Positions 42,298 to 51,496 of a stretch of DNA of 64,000 bases are shown here, piece by piece. The stretch is from the NCBI RefSeq assembly GCF_014203595.1, contig NZ_JACHJK010000009.1, positions 124,001 to 188,000 on the forward strand. The letters are read 5' to 3'. Within the stretch, counting starts at the first letter, position 1. Each line of letters opens with the position of its first letter. The stretch comes from Streptomyces echinatus. GTDB lineage: Bacteria > Actinomycetota > Actinomycetes > Streptomycetales > Streptomycetaceae. The notes beneath the pieces are model-generated. The model saw only the letters and a list, made by a program, of their open reading frames with translations, was not told the DNA's origin and did no database searches. The translations under genes and the position numbers were made by a program.

Positions 42298-44346
42298 TCA
42301 CCCCGTCACGATCGCCGGGTCACTGACGCCCGGCTGCCCGTTCTCCACGTGCCCGGCGAAGCCGCGCAGGAAGGCCGGGTCGGCGTCCGAGGTGACGCTC
42401 AGGTCGTACCAGCGCCCGGAGGCCGCGAGACCGACGGTCTGCCGCACGGTGGCGCCCGGCCGCACGGACACGGTGACGGGACCGCCGCCGTAGCCGTTGA
42501 CCAGCTTGAGCCTCACCGTGCCGGAACCCTTGTTGGTGAAGGTGAGCTCGACGTCGTCGCCGCTGTGCCGGGCGGTGACCTCCGGGCCCGCGACCTTGTT
42601 GCGGCCCTTGAAGACGCGCAGGAAGCCGTTGGGGCCGTGCACGGAGAGGTCGTAGTTGCCGCCGGAGTAGACCGAGTTCCAGGTGTCCGAGAGCGTCTTG
42701 CCGGCCTCCGTCGTGTACGTCCAGGGGCCGTCGGTACGGCTGTTGGACGTGACGAGGAAGGCCGCGCCGGCGTTCGCCCCCGAGGCGAACGTGAGCGTGA
42801 ACTTGCCGGCCGAGGTGTCCGCCGAACCGTCCACCAGCGGGGCGTACTTCAGCGCGCGGGTGGGCCGGCTGCCGGACTCCTGCGCGGGCAGCGTCCCCTT
42901 GGCGGGCGGCTTGGGCACGTAGTCCGGGTGGCGGTTGCGGTCGGCCGGCTCGTAGGCGGCCGTCGAGGGCAGCGCGACCGGCGCGGCGTCCTGGCGGGAG
43001 AAGTCGAAGGCGCTGGTCAGGTCGCCGCATATGGCGCGCCGCCAGGGCGAGATGTTGGGCTCCTGGACGCCGAAGCGGCGCTCCATGAACCGGATGATCG
43101 AGGTGTGGTCGAGGGTCTCGGAGCAGACGTAGCCGCCCTTGCTCCACGGGGAGACGACGAGCATCGGCACCCGCTGGCCGAGCCCGTAGGGACCGGCGGC
43201 GTGGCCGAGGTCGCCCTTGAACAGGTCCAGGGCCGGGTCCACCGTCGACTTGCCCTGGGCGGCCGAGGACGGCGGGTAGGGCGGGACGACGTGGTCGAAG
43301 AACCCGTCGTTCTCGTCGTAGGTGATGAACAGCGCCGTCCTGCTCCACACGTCGGGGTTGGAGGTGAGCGCGTCCAGGACCTGGGAGACGTACCAGGCAC
43401 CGTAGTTGGCGGGCCAGTTGGGGTGCTCGGTGAAGGCCTCGGGGGCGACGATCCAGGAGACCTGGGGCAGCCGGTCCGCCTGCACGTCCGCCTTCAGCCG
43501 GTCGAAGTAGCCCTCGCCCGTGCGGGCGTCGGTACCGGTGCGGGCCTTGTCGTAGAGCGGGGAGCCAGGGGCCGCGTTGCGGTACTGGTTGAAGTAGAGG
43601 AGCGAGTTGTCGCCGTAGTTGCCGCGGTAGGCGTCGTCGATCCAGCCCCAGGAGCCGTTCGCGTCCAGGCCGTTGCCGATGTCCTGGTAGATCTTCCAGG
43701 ACACCCCGGCCTGCTCCAGGCGCTCGGGGTAGGTCGTCCAGCCGTAGCCCTTCTCGTCGTTGCCGAGGACCGGGCCGCCGCCCTTGCCGTCGTTGCCGAC
43801 GTACCCGGACCACATGTAGTAGCGGTTGGGGTCGGTGGAGCCCATGAAGGAGCAGTGGTAGGCGTCGCAGATGGTGAAGGCGTCCGCGAGCGCGTAGTGG
43901 AACGGGATGTCGTCGCGCGTCAGGTACGCCATCGTGGTCGAGCCCTTGGCGGGCACCCACTTGTCGTACTTGCCGTTGTTGAACGCGGTGTGGGTGTCGC
44001 TCCAGCCGTGCGGGAGGTCCTGGATGAAGGCCAGACCCAGGTCGTCGGCGTCCGGGTGGAAGGGCAGGACGTCCTTCGAGCCGTCGGACTGCTTCCAGAC
44101 GGACCGGCCGTTCTGGGTCACCGAACGGGGGTCGCCGAAGCCGCGGACTCCACGGAGCGAACCGAAGTAGTGATCGAAGGAACGGTTCTCCTGCATCAGC
44201 ACGACGATGTGCTCGACATCGTCCACCGATCCGGTGCGGTAGTGGGCGGGCAGGGCCGCCGCGCGCTGGATGCTGTTGGACAGCGCCGTGAACGCCGTGG
44301 TGGCGCCGGCGAGTTGGAGAAAGCGCCGCCGGTTGACTTCGGGCAT
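42298..44346 (-). CDS. Phosphocholine-specific phospholipase C, Tat-exported
   Basis: Secreted phosphoesterase of 682 aa. The ATG at 44346 opens MPEVNRRRFLQLAGATTAF, a textbook twin-arginine signal (RRRFLQ). The catalytic family signature is VVLMQENRSFDHYFGSLRGVRGF, and metal/phosphate residues recur in FITYDENDGFFDHVVPP and DHTSIIRFMERRFG. Two C-terminal beta domains (about 500-590 and 600-682) are those of the bacterial PLC C-terminal repeat. It hydrolyses phosphatidylcholine-like lipids outside the cell; enzymes of this family are often induced by phosphate limitation. Upstream in-frame codons are ignored because they precede the Tat signal. Confidence 0.93.
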   Translation of the reverse strand: MPEVNRRRFLQLAGATTAFTALSNSIQRAAALPAHYRTGSVDDVEHIVVLMQENRSFDHYFGSLRGVRGFGDPRSVTQNGRSVWKQSDGSKDVLPFHPDADDLGLAFIQDLPHGWSDTHTAFNNGKYDKWVPAKGSTTMAYLTRDDIPFHYALADAFTICDAYHCSFMGSTDPNRYYMWSGYVGNDGKGGGPVLGNDEKGYGWTTYPERLEQAGVSWKIYQDIGNGLDANGSWGWIDDAYRGNYGDNSLLYFNQYRNAAPGSPLYDKARTGTDARTGEGYFDRLKADVQADRLPQVSWIVAPEAFTEHPNWPANYGAWYVSQVLDALTSNPDVWSRTALFITYDENDGFFDHVVPPYPPSSAAQGKSTVDPALDLFKGDLGHAAGPYGLGQRVPMLVVSPWSKGGYVCSETLDHTSIIRFMERRFGVQEPNISPWRRAICGDLTSAFDFSRQDAAPVALPSTAAYEPADRNRHPDYVPKPPAKGTLPAQESGSRPTRALKYAPLVDGSADTSAGKFTLTFASGANAGAAFLVTSNSRTDGPWTYTTEAGKTLSDTWNSVYSGGNYDLSVHGPNGFLRVFKGRNKVAGPEVTARHSGDDVELTFTNKGSGTVRLKLVNGYGGGPVTVSVRPGATVRQTVGLAASGRWYDLSVTSDADPAFLRGFAGHVENGQPGVSDPAIVTG

Positions 44347-44485
44347 GGGTGAGGGTCCTCTCGTCCTGACGTACGGGATGCCGTCACATGACGGAATCTG
44401 CGCGGAGCGAGTGTTCCAAGAGCAGCAAACGTCAGGGAAGGGTCTGGTGGCGTCCATGTGAAACTCGGCGGTCCGTGTGGTGCCC

Positions 44486-46060
44486 TCAACGCCGGGCGGC
44501 GGCGCTCTTCTTCTCCTCCTCCCCGGCCCGGACGACTTCCTCCGCCGTCCTGACGAGGTGGGCAGGGTTTCCGGTCAGGAGGCGGGTGAGGGCGTAGACC
44601 TTGGGGTCCATGGTGATGTAGCGGACCGGGCGTTCGATGATCCGGAGGGCATTGCCCTGCAGGATGACGACCTTGTCGTTCCACTGGAAATCCGGCTTGG
44701 CCCAGAAGCGGTTGTCGAACAGGGACGGCAGATCGTAGGACACCTGGCGGGCGTTGGTCACCACGAGCGTGGACGACTGCTTGCCCTTGCCGTTCTTCTT
44801 GATGGCCTTCAGGATGTTCTCGGCCTTGCCGGCCCGCTCCACTCGATAGAGTTCGGCGAATTCGTGGCCCCAGATGGTGTCGGCGTACTTGACGCCGTTG
44901 ACCTGGGGCATCTTCGTCTGCGGATCGACGGCAAGGTTCCGCACGAACTCGTCGTAGTCCTGCGGGTGCATCTCCGGAACCGACACGACACGCTTGTTGC
45001 TCAGCCGGCTCAGATCCTCCATCATCGCCCGTTCGTGCGCCGCGACGACGACGTTCGGCGGACGCTTGAGCGCACGCACGTCGGTGAAGGCCGTCCCCAG
45101 GTCCCTCTCGATGATCCTCAGCCACTGGGCGAGACGCGAGGTCAGGTTGAGGCGCGAGACGTAGAAATTGAGAGCCGTCTCCTGCTCCGGGGCGAGCCGT
45201 CCGACGACGCGGATGATCCCGAGGAACTTCTCGTACGACTCCTTGGGGAAGGACCGCAGGGCGATCACCATGTCGGCGGTGAAGCGGTCGAGCTTCGCGG
45301 CGACGGAACCCGGGATGCGGCGCGCCAGGTTGACCCGGAAGTTCCGGAGGAGGACGCCACCCACCTTCGGCACCTGTTTGACCAGCGCGCCGAGCACGGG
45401 AGGGAGGACGAGCCCCAGGAAGGCCATCAGCCGCTCGGGCTCGGACAGCCCGCGGCCGCCCACCAGCCGGCGGCGGAAGGCGACCTCGTACCCCAGCACG
45501 AACTCACCGATCACGGGCACCGTACTGAGCACGAACTCGGCGAAGTCGTGCAGCACCTCGTCCGGCCGGCCGATGGCCGCTTCCGGCAGGGGGAGTTCTC
45601 CCTCGATGACCTGGAGCGGCTCGAACGCCGTGCAGAGCCACTGGAGCCACACCAGCGGCCAGGCGCCCCTCAGCGATCTGACCTGGCCCGCGCCGGGAGG
45701 GGAACCGTCGAGGATCCGGCCGGTCTCCTCCACCAGGTGCCGGGTGGCGTCGGACGCGGCGTTCATCGTCGTACGGACGGCGAACTCGCGGTGGCCCGGC
45801 CAGCGCACGGTGTCGTAGCGGCTCCGCCATTCCACGAACAGGGCCCGGACCTCGGTGGCGATCAGGTGCGCCGCCTCCATGTCCGCGCGGGGGACCGTGC
45901 GGGTCTCCCGTTCCCGCAGCCGCTCCGCCCGGTTCGGGCTCCGGTCGATCTCGTCCTGCTCCGCCGCGGTGACGCCACGGGCGAGCATCACCGCGTGCTT
46001 GTAGGAGGTGAGTGCCTCGGCGACCAGTCCCCAGCGCACCTCCTCGGCCCGGACGGCCAC
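44486..46060 (-). CDS. Uncharacterised protein with a pretoxin-like segment (cassette protein 2)
   Basis: I do not recognise this 524-aa protein as a whole. Residues about 1-170 are helical, charged and free of a signal peptide. Residues about 180-226 (TVPVIGEFVLGYEVAFRRRL then GLSEPERLMAFLGLVL) have the feel of the pretoxin (PT-TG) module found before C-terminal toxin domains: a proline-glycine start, then a Leu-Ser-x2-E-R-x3-L-G-L helix. Residues 330-524 are basic and soluble (RPPNVVVAAHERAMMEDLSR; IWGHEFAELYRVERAGKAEN; STLVVTNARQVSYDLPSLFD), with no catalytic motif I can name. The GTG at 46060 is 4 bases after the stop of the 904-aa gene, so both are one operon. Confidence 0.8.
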   Translation of the reverse strand: MAVRAEEVRWGLVAEALTSYKHAVMLARGVTAAEQDEIDRSPNRAERLRERETRTVPRADMEAAHLIATEVRALFVEWRSRYDTVRWPGHREFAVRTTMNAASDATRHLVEETGRILDGSPPGAGQVRSLRGAWPLVWLQWLCTAFEPLQVIEGELPLPEAAIGRPDEVLHDFAEFVLSTVPVIGEFVLGYEVAFRRRLVGGRGLSEPERLMAFLGLVLPPVLGALVKQVPKVGGVLLRNFRVNLARRIPGSVAAKLDRFTADMVIALRSFPKESYEKFLGIIRVVGRLAPEQETALNFYVSRLNLTSRLAQWLRIIERDLGTAFTDVRALKRPPNVVVAAHERAMMEDLSRLSNKRVVSVPEMHPQDYDEFVRNLAVDPQTKMPQVNGVKYADTIWGHEFAELYRVERAGKAENILKAIKKNGKGKQSSTLVVTNARQVSYDLPSLFDNRFWAKPDFQWNDKVVILQGNALRIIERPVRYITMDPKVYALTRLLTGNPAHLVRTAEEVVRAGEEEKKSAAARR

Positions 46061-46064
46061 GGTC

Positions 46065-48779
46065 TCAGGCTCCGCTGCCCAGGTCGGAGCCGATCTCGAT
46101 GTCGGTGCCCGAGGACGGGGTGTACTCGTTCCACTCGGCGATCAGCGCGCCCTTGGTGCCGGGCTGCAGCACGGTGAACGGGGTCACCGAGCCGTCGTGG
46201 GCCCGCTCCAGCCGGGCGACCGTGACGCGGAAGGCGTCGGGGATCGCAGTGATCAGCTGGCTCTCCTGTACCACCCTGCCGTCGGCGGGGTCGGTCCTGT
46301 CCGCGGAGTCGATGACGACCTGGGCGCCGACCAGGAAGTCCTTGCTCGAGTCCACCCTGATGGTCACCGGGTTGGCCGACTTGCCGAGGACGTCCTTGGA
46401 GGTGGCGTAGACGGCTTCCTCCAGCCGGACCGCGGTGCGGGCCGGGTTGGCCGGCGGGATGCCCGGGTAGTTGCGGTCGTCGTAGGCGGCGATCTCCCGC
46501 GCGATGGTGAGGTACTGCGAGTTCGGCGTGGCCGGCGGGGACTTGAAACCGCCCTCGGCGAACCTCACCCAGTCCTCCTCCCAGCCCTTGCGGACCGTCA
46601 GGACGACACGCGCGCTGCCGGACCGCAGGAACGCCTGCCGGTTCGCGTCGGGATGCCGGAGCCGGCGGACGAAGTTCCAGCTCTGCGGCACGTCCCAGAA
46701 GTACGAGTAGAGGAACGTCACCACGTTCTCCCACTCGATGGCCTGGTTGACGAAGCGGACGACGTCCTCGTGCTCGCGCACCGTGGCCCATGCCGTGGCG
46801 TCCAGGCCGAGGCCGTTCTCGTCGAAGCCGATGCCGTGCTCCAGGTCGACGCGGGCCCTGAGGAAGGCGTCGACGACCTCCGGCGGCATGAAGGCGAAGT
46901 CCGGGCCGAGCAGGAACCGCAGCACCCCCTTCATGACCTCCTCGCTCTCCTCCCGGCGGAGGGTGAGCGTGTCGACCTGCTCGATCTGCTCCTGGAGCGC
47001 CGCGGCCCTGGTGGCGATGTCCTGCTGACGCTCGTAGTACTGGGTCTGCGCGGCGTCGCGCAGCAGGTTCCAGACGTCCGACCGCCACGTGTCCCGGACG
47101 CGGTCGCTGTGCGCCGGCTTGTCCGGGTCCGGGTCGGGCTGGGTGGGGATCGGCTCGATCTCGGAGACGACCCTGATCGTCGTGTTCCGGTTGTTGATCA
47201 TCTCGAACGAGAGGGAGACCTTCCCGGTCGCGTGCAGCATGTACCGGCCATAGGCACCGGAGGTCAGCTCCATCGGGCCGTACTCGCCCTGATCCTGCTC
47301 CTTGATGTACAGCGGGGTACCCAGCACCTTGAAGCTGAACTTGTTCTCGCTGCCCGTCTTGCTCGTGGTGGCGAACCACAGGTTCAGGGTCTTGACGCGG
47401 TAGCCCTCCGGGATCTCCAGCGGGTCGGGGGTGAAGATGTGCCACCCCTCCTCCTGCGAGGGGGCGCTCACGCTGAACTGCGGGGCCGACGGCACGAGCG
47501 GCGGGTCCGGCACCACCGCGCCGTACCGCTCGGCCAGCACCCGGTGGTGCGGCTGGGTCTCGCCCGGCAGGACCGCGTCGGTGATCTCCGAGTGCGGCAG
47601 GCCGAACAGGAAGGGGCCCAGCTGTCCCTTGAGGTCGGCGAGTTCCTTGTGCGTCCGGCGCAGCCCGGCCCCGGGCTCCGGGATCACCAGGTCGTAGGTG
47701 AGCCGCAGTCCGTGCCGGTACAGCCGCACCCGCCACTTGCGCATCAGGCTGAAGTAGTCGACCCGCATCACCGAGACCTGGCTGGGGTTCTTCAGCACCC
47801 GGGTCGAGGTCTCCTCGCTGCCGGTGACCGTGGTCGTGGAGATGGTGACCTTGTGTTCCTGTGTGGCGCGCGCGGAGGCCTTCCGGGTCAGCGACGTGGC
47901 GTGCTTGGTGCTGTCCGTCGCGGACTGCGACCTGGAGTCCTGCGAGGAGAAGCCGGACTGGGCGGAGCCGTTGATCACCGGGATCCCGCCGGTGACGGTC
48001 GGGGTGACGTTGAACTGGTTGGAGTGCTGCGCCTGCGACGTCGTCGACTGGGACAGCTCGGTGTTGTCGGTCACCCCGGTCTCGCTGACCGTCTCCAGGG
48101 CGTCGGTCACGATGGAGGTGAACTCCTTGCTGCGGACCGACCATTCCTTGTGACTGACCGCCGTCTCCTCCAGCGGGGCCAGCGGGACGGTGGCGATCAG
48201 CTCGCCCCGCTCCAGTCCGGCGGGCACCATCTCCAGGCGCTCCAGGTTCAGCATGCCGAGGGGGGTCGCCTGTGTGTTGGCCATCAGCCCGCGGACCGCC
48301 ACGACGGCGTCGCGCACGTCCTGTTCGGCCGGTCCCCGCGGGTCCGGTGACGCCGCCCCGGCGGTCGCGGTCCCGTGGTCCGCGGACAGCCGTACGGCCC
48401 GCTGCCGCCGCAGCTCGATCAGCGCGTCGCCGAACGCCTTCAGCGCCGCGACCGGTACGTCCACGAAGGCGCTCGGCGGCGGCAGCAGCGCGGGCTGTGA
48501 CGGCCGGGCGAACTCGGCCAGCAGCTCGATGAGTTCGTCGGAGGCCTCGCCGGTGTGCCGCAGGTGGTCACGGACGGTGTGGGCCTCGTCCGGTCGCAGC
48601 CTGAGCCGGCGGACGTACGCCGACTTGATCAGGGCCTGCCCGGCCGGGGGCGCCGGCAGCCGCAGCTGCACCAGGGTCGCCTTGGGGATCTCCCGGGCGG
48701 ACCCCGTGAGCGGCTGCGGCGCGGCCGGAGGGGTCGTCGGTCCGATGTGCTCAGCACCCGATGCGTCCAGCTCGCTCAA
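46065..48779 (-). CDS. Large uncharacterised multidomain protein (cassette protein 1)
   Basis: A 904-aa protein I cannot assign. The start is TTG 48779 with strong GGAGG at 48785-48789; no signal peptide or membrane helix is seen. Residues 30-135 are charged. Residues 172-215 (PLGMLNLERLEMVPAGLERG, SHKEWSVRSKEFTSIVTD) lead into a Ser/Thr/Gln/Asn-rich stretch about 235-330. Residues 335-365 hold a basic segment (DYFSLMRKWRVRLYRHG), 430-545 look beta-rich, 560-612 form a likely coiled coil (TQYYERQQDIATRAAALQEQ), and 800-900 look like a beta domain. Possibly a secreted-complex or injection-associated scaffold; this is speculation. First gene of a two-gene operon. Confidence 0.8.
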   Translation of the reverse strand: MSELDASGAEHIGPTTPPAAPQPLTGSAREIPKATLVQLRLPAPPAGQALIKSAYVRRLRLRPDEAHTVRDHLRHTGEASDELIELLAEFARPSQPALLPPPSAFVDVPVAALKAFGDALIELRRQRAVRLSADHGTATAGAASPDPRGPAEQDVRDAVVAVRGLMANTQATPLGMLNLERLEMVPAGLERGELIATVPLAPLEETAVSHKEWSVRSKEFTSIVTDALETVSETGVTDNTELSQSTTSQAQHSNQFNVTPTVTGGIPVINGSAQSGFSSQDSRSQSATDSTKHATSLTRKASARATQEHKVTISTTTVTGSEETSTRVLKNPSQVSVMRVDYFSLMRKWRVRLYRHGLRLTYDLVIPEPGAGLRRTHKELADLKGQLGPFLFGLPHSEITDAVLPGETQPHHRVLAERYGAVVPDPPLVPSAPQFSVSAPSQEEGWHIFTPDPLEIPEGYRVKTLNLWFATTSKTGSENKFSFKVLGTPLYIKEQDQGEYGPMELTSGAYGRYMLHATGKVSLSFEMINNRNTTIRVVSEIEPIPTQPDPDPDKPAHSDRVRDTWRSDVWNLLRDAAQTQYYERQQDIATRAAALQEQIEQVDTLTLRREESEEVMKGVLRFLLGPDFAFMPPEVVDAFLRARVDLEHGIGFDENGLGLDATAWATVREHEDVVRFVNQAIEWENVVTFLYSYFWDVPQSWNFVRRLRHPDANRQAFLRSGSARVVLTVRKGWEEDWVRFAEGGFKSPPATPNSQYLTIAREIAAYDDRNYPGIPPANPARTAVRLEEAVYATSKDVLGKSANPVTIRVDSSKDFLVGAQVVIDSADRTDPADGRVVQESQLITAIPDAFRVTVARLERAHDGSVTPFTVLQPGTKGALIAEWNEYTPSSGTDIEIGSDLGSGA

Positions 48780-48976
48780 CTCGGCCTCCGTGCAGCGCTA
48801 GTCGCGATCTTTCGCTCACTGAGCGTGAGGCACCGGAACGACAAACTCGACATGAGCGGCGAAACATTTACAGAAAACGCTCATTGCGGCATCCGCGAGA
48901 AATGTGTACGGAGCACTTCGGCCGCGCTCCTTCGTGGCGGGGGTGCGTGGGGCGGCAGGGTGGACACGGACGCGGC
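48780..48976 (-). promoter_or_regulatory. Upstream region of the unknown two-gene cassette
   Basis: Visibly AT-richer than its surroundings, especially 48830-48910. Contains a hairpin GCTCACTGAGC (48813-48823), and the Shine-Dalgarno GGAGG of the TTG start. It also holds the 3' end region of the GH13 operon. No terminator with long arms is obvious. Confidence 0.35.
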
Positions 48977-50584
48977 TCAGACACGCAGCCAGGCCGCCGT
49001 GTCCCGCGGCAGCCGGCCCGCGGCGTCCAGCGGGCCGCTGCTGAGCAGGAGCCGGGAGTGCGCGGGCAGGTCGGCCGGTGGGTCCGCGAGGTTCACCACG
49101 CACAGCGCGCCCTCCGCGCGGGCGAAGGCGAGCACGCCGTCGGGCGCGGGCAGCCAGGTCAGGGGGCCGTCGCCGAACTCCGGGCGCAGGGCGATGGCCT
49201 CCCGGTAGAGGGTGAGCACCGAGTGGGGGTCCCGCTGCTGGCGGTCGACGGCGTACGAGGGCCAGTCGGCCGGCTGCGGCAGCCACGGCTCCTTGCGCGA
49301 ACCGAAGCCCGCGTACGGCAGCCCGGCGGCCCACGGCAGCGGCACCCGGCACCCGTCGCGGCCGGGGTCGGCGCCCTGCGAGCGGAAGTACATCGGGTCC
49401 TGGACGTGCTCCGCCGGGATGTCGGCCTCGGGCAGCCCCAGCTCCTCCCCCTGGTAGACGTACACCGCGCCGGGCAGCGCCAGGGACAGCAGGGCGGCGG
49501 CGCGGGCCCGGCGGGTGCCGAGCGCGAGGTCGGCCGGGGTGCCGAAGGCCTTGGTGGCGAAGTCGAAGGCGGTGTCCTCGCGGCCGTACCGGGTGACGGT
49601 GCGGGTGACGTCGTGGTTGCACAGCACCCAGGTGGCCGGGGCGCCGACCGGCGCGTGCTCGGCGAGGGTGGTGTCGATCGAGGCGCGCAGCCGGCCGGCG
49701 TCCCAGGGGCAGGCCAGGAAGGAGAAGTTGAAGGCGGTGTGCAGCTCGTCGGGGCGCAGGTAGCGGGCGAAGCGCTCGGCGTCGGGCAGCCAGACCTCGC
49801 CGACGAAGACGCCGTCGTACTCGTCCGCCACGCGCCGCCAGGCACGGTAGACGTCGTGGAGTTCGTCGCGGTCGATGAAGGGGTGCGGACCAGGGTGCCC
49901 GGCGAGGTCGGGCAGGCCCGGGTCCTTGGCGAGCAGGGCCGCCGAGTCGATGCGGACGCCGGCGACGCCCCGCTCGAACCAGAACCGCAGGATGTCCTCG
50001 TGTTCCTGGCGGACGGCGGGGTGCGCCCAGTTGAGGTCGGGCTGTTCGGGTGTGAACAGGTGAAGGTACCAGTCTCCGTCGGGCAGGCGGGTCCACACCG
50101 GTTCGGTGGAGCCGGCGAACTGCGAGGGCCAGTCGTTGGGCGGGAGTTCGCCGTCCGGGCCGCGGCCGGGCCGGAAGTGGAACAGCTCGCGCTCCGGGCT
50201 GCCCGGTCCGGCGGCGAGCGCGGCCCGGAACCAGGGGTGCTGGTCGGAGACGTGGTTGGGCACGATGTCGACGATGGTGCGGATGCCCAGTTCCCGTGCC
50301 TCCGCGATGAGTTTCCCGGCTTCGGCGAGGGTGCCGAAGGCGGGATCGACGGCACGGTAGTCGGCGACGTCGTAGCCGCCGTCCTTCAGCGGAGACAGGT
50401 ACCACGGGGTGAACCACAGGGCGTTGACGCCGAGTTCGGACAGGTACGGCAGTCGGGCGCGGACGCCCGCGAGGTCGCCGGTGCCGTCGCCGTCGCCGTC
50501 CGCGAAACTGCGGACGTAGACCTGGTAGATGACGGCGGAGCGCCACCAGTCGGAGTCCTTCTGGGCAGGGGTGGGCTGTCCCAC
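48977..50584 (-). CDS. GH13 alpha-glucosidase
   Basis: Intracellular glycoside hydrolase family 13 enzyme of 535 aa, cleaving alpha-glucosides such as maltose or trehalulose-like sugars. Region I is IRTIVDIVPNHVSDQHPWF, region II GVAGVRIDSAALLAKD with the nucleophile Asp, region III FVGEVWLPDAERF with the acid/base Glu, and region IV VLCNHDVTRTVTRYG with the third Asp. No signal peptide. GTG start at 50584. It lies 33 bp downstream of the ABC permease gene as the last gene of the sugar operon, processing the imported sugar. Confidence 0.93.
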   Translation of the reverse strand: MGQPTPAQKDSDWWRSAVIYQVYVRSFADGDGDGTGDLAGVRARLPYLSELGVNALWFTPWYLSPLKDGGYDVADYRAVDPAFGTLAEAGKLIAEARELGIRTIVDIVPNHVSDQHPWFRAALAAGPGSPERELFHFRPGRGPDGELPPNDWPSQFAGSTEPVWTRLPDGDWYLHLFTPEQPDLNWAHPAVRQEHEDILRFWFERGVAGVRIDSAALLAKDPGLPDLAGHPGPHPFIDRDELHDVYRAWRRVADEYDGVFVGEVWLPDAERFARYLRPDELHTAFNFSFLACPWDAGRLRASIDTTLAEHAPVGAPATWVLCNHDVTRTVTRYGREDTAFDFATKAFGTPADLALGTRRARAAALLSLALPGAVYVYQGEELGLPEADIPAEHVQDPMYFRSQGADPGRDGCRVPLPWAAGLPYAGFGSRKEPWLPQPADWPSYAVDRQQRDPHSVLTLYREAIALRPEFGDGPLTWLPAPDGVLAFARAEGALCVVNLADPPADLPAHSRLLLSSGPLDAAGRLPRDTAAWLRV

Positions 50585-50617
50585 GGAGCGTGCCTTTCTG
50601 TAGACGGGGCGTCGGCG

Positions 50618-51496
50618 TCAGCCCTTGGTGCTGCCCGCGGTGATCCCGGCGATGATGTGCCGCTGGAAGACGAGGAACAGCAGGACCATCGGGATGCTGG
50701 CGATCACCATCGCGGCGATGAGCACGGTGAGCTGGATGTTCTGCGACAGCTGGACCAGGGCCACGCTGATCGGCTGTCTGCCGGTGTCGGAGAAGACCAT
50801 CAGCGGCCACAGGAAGTCCTGCCAGACCGCGACCAGCGCGAAGATCGACACCACGCCGAGCACCGGCCTGGACATGGGCAGGACGACGGACCACAGGGTC
50901 CGCAGCCGGCCGGCGCCGTCGATCTCGGCGGCTTCCAGCACATCGCGCGGCAGCTGGTCGAAGAATCGTTTGAGCAGATAGAGGTTGAAGGCGTTGGCGA
51001 CCGCCGGCAGCCAGATGGCGAGGGGGTCGTTGAGCAGGCTGGTGTGGATGAGCGGCAGGTCGGCGACGGTCAGGTACCTGGGCACGACCAGCGCCTGCGC
51101 GGGGACCATCAGGGTGGCCAGGATGCCTCCGAGGATCACCTTGCCGAAGGCGGGCCTCAGCCTGGACAGGGCGTAGGCCGCCGCGGTGCAGAAGACCAGC
51201 TGCAAGGCCCAGGCGCCGGCCGCCTGGACGACCGTGTTCAGCAGGTGCTGCGGGAGCTGCATCAGGTCCCAGGCGTCGGTGTAGCCGTCGGTGCGCCACT
51301 GCTCGGGCACCGGTGTCGGTGGGGTCCGGGCCACTTCGTCCGGGGACTTCAGCGCGCCGGTCACCATCCAGTACACCGGGAAGAGGAAGGCGAGCGTGAA
51401 GAGGAGGACGACGGCCGTGAACACCGTCCAGTAGGCGGCTTTTCCGCGCGGGCGGGCGAGGGTGGCCGGGGAGATCAGGGTGCGGGTGGCGCTCAT
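50618..51496 (-). CDS. Carbohydrate ABC transporter permease (MalG/AglG-like)
   Basis: Second inner-membrane permease of a carbohydrate uptake ABC transporter, 292 aa with six predicted helices. The EAA loop contacting the ATPase is LEAAEIDGAGRLRTLWSVVLPMSRP. The first helix AYWTVFTAVVLLFTLAFLFP and the long periplasmic loop after it are typical of the MalG class. ATG 51496 overlaps the stop of the preceding permease (ATGA). No ATPase gene is in the operon, so a shared MsiK-type ATPase elsewhere is expected. Confidence 0.94.
   Translation of the reverse strand: MSATRTLISPATLARPRGKAAYWTVFTAVVLLFTLAFLFPVYWMVTGALKSPDEVARTPPTPVPEQWRTDGYTDAWDLMQLPQHLLNTVVQAAGAWALQLVFCTAAAYALSRLRPAFGKVILGGILATLMVPAQALVVPRYLTVADLPLIHTSLLNDPLAIWLPAVANAFNLYLLKRFFDQLPRDVLEAAEIDGAGRLRTLWSVVLPMSRPVLGVVSIFALVAVWQDFLWPLMVFSDTGRQPISVALVQLSQNIQLTVLIAAMVIASIPMVLLFLVFQRHIIAGITAGSTKG

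Noticed and set aside
42283..44352. 689-codon plus-strand frame opposite the phospholipase C gene
   Set aside because: Antisense shadow; the phospholipase has a Tat signal and a catalytic signature.
44347..44485. Immunity-type small gene between the cassette and the phospholipase gene
   Set aside because: Only 139 bp, with no frame that has a ribosome site and sensible codon use.
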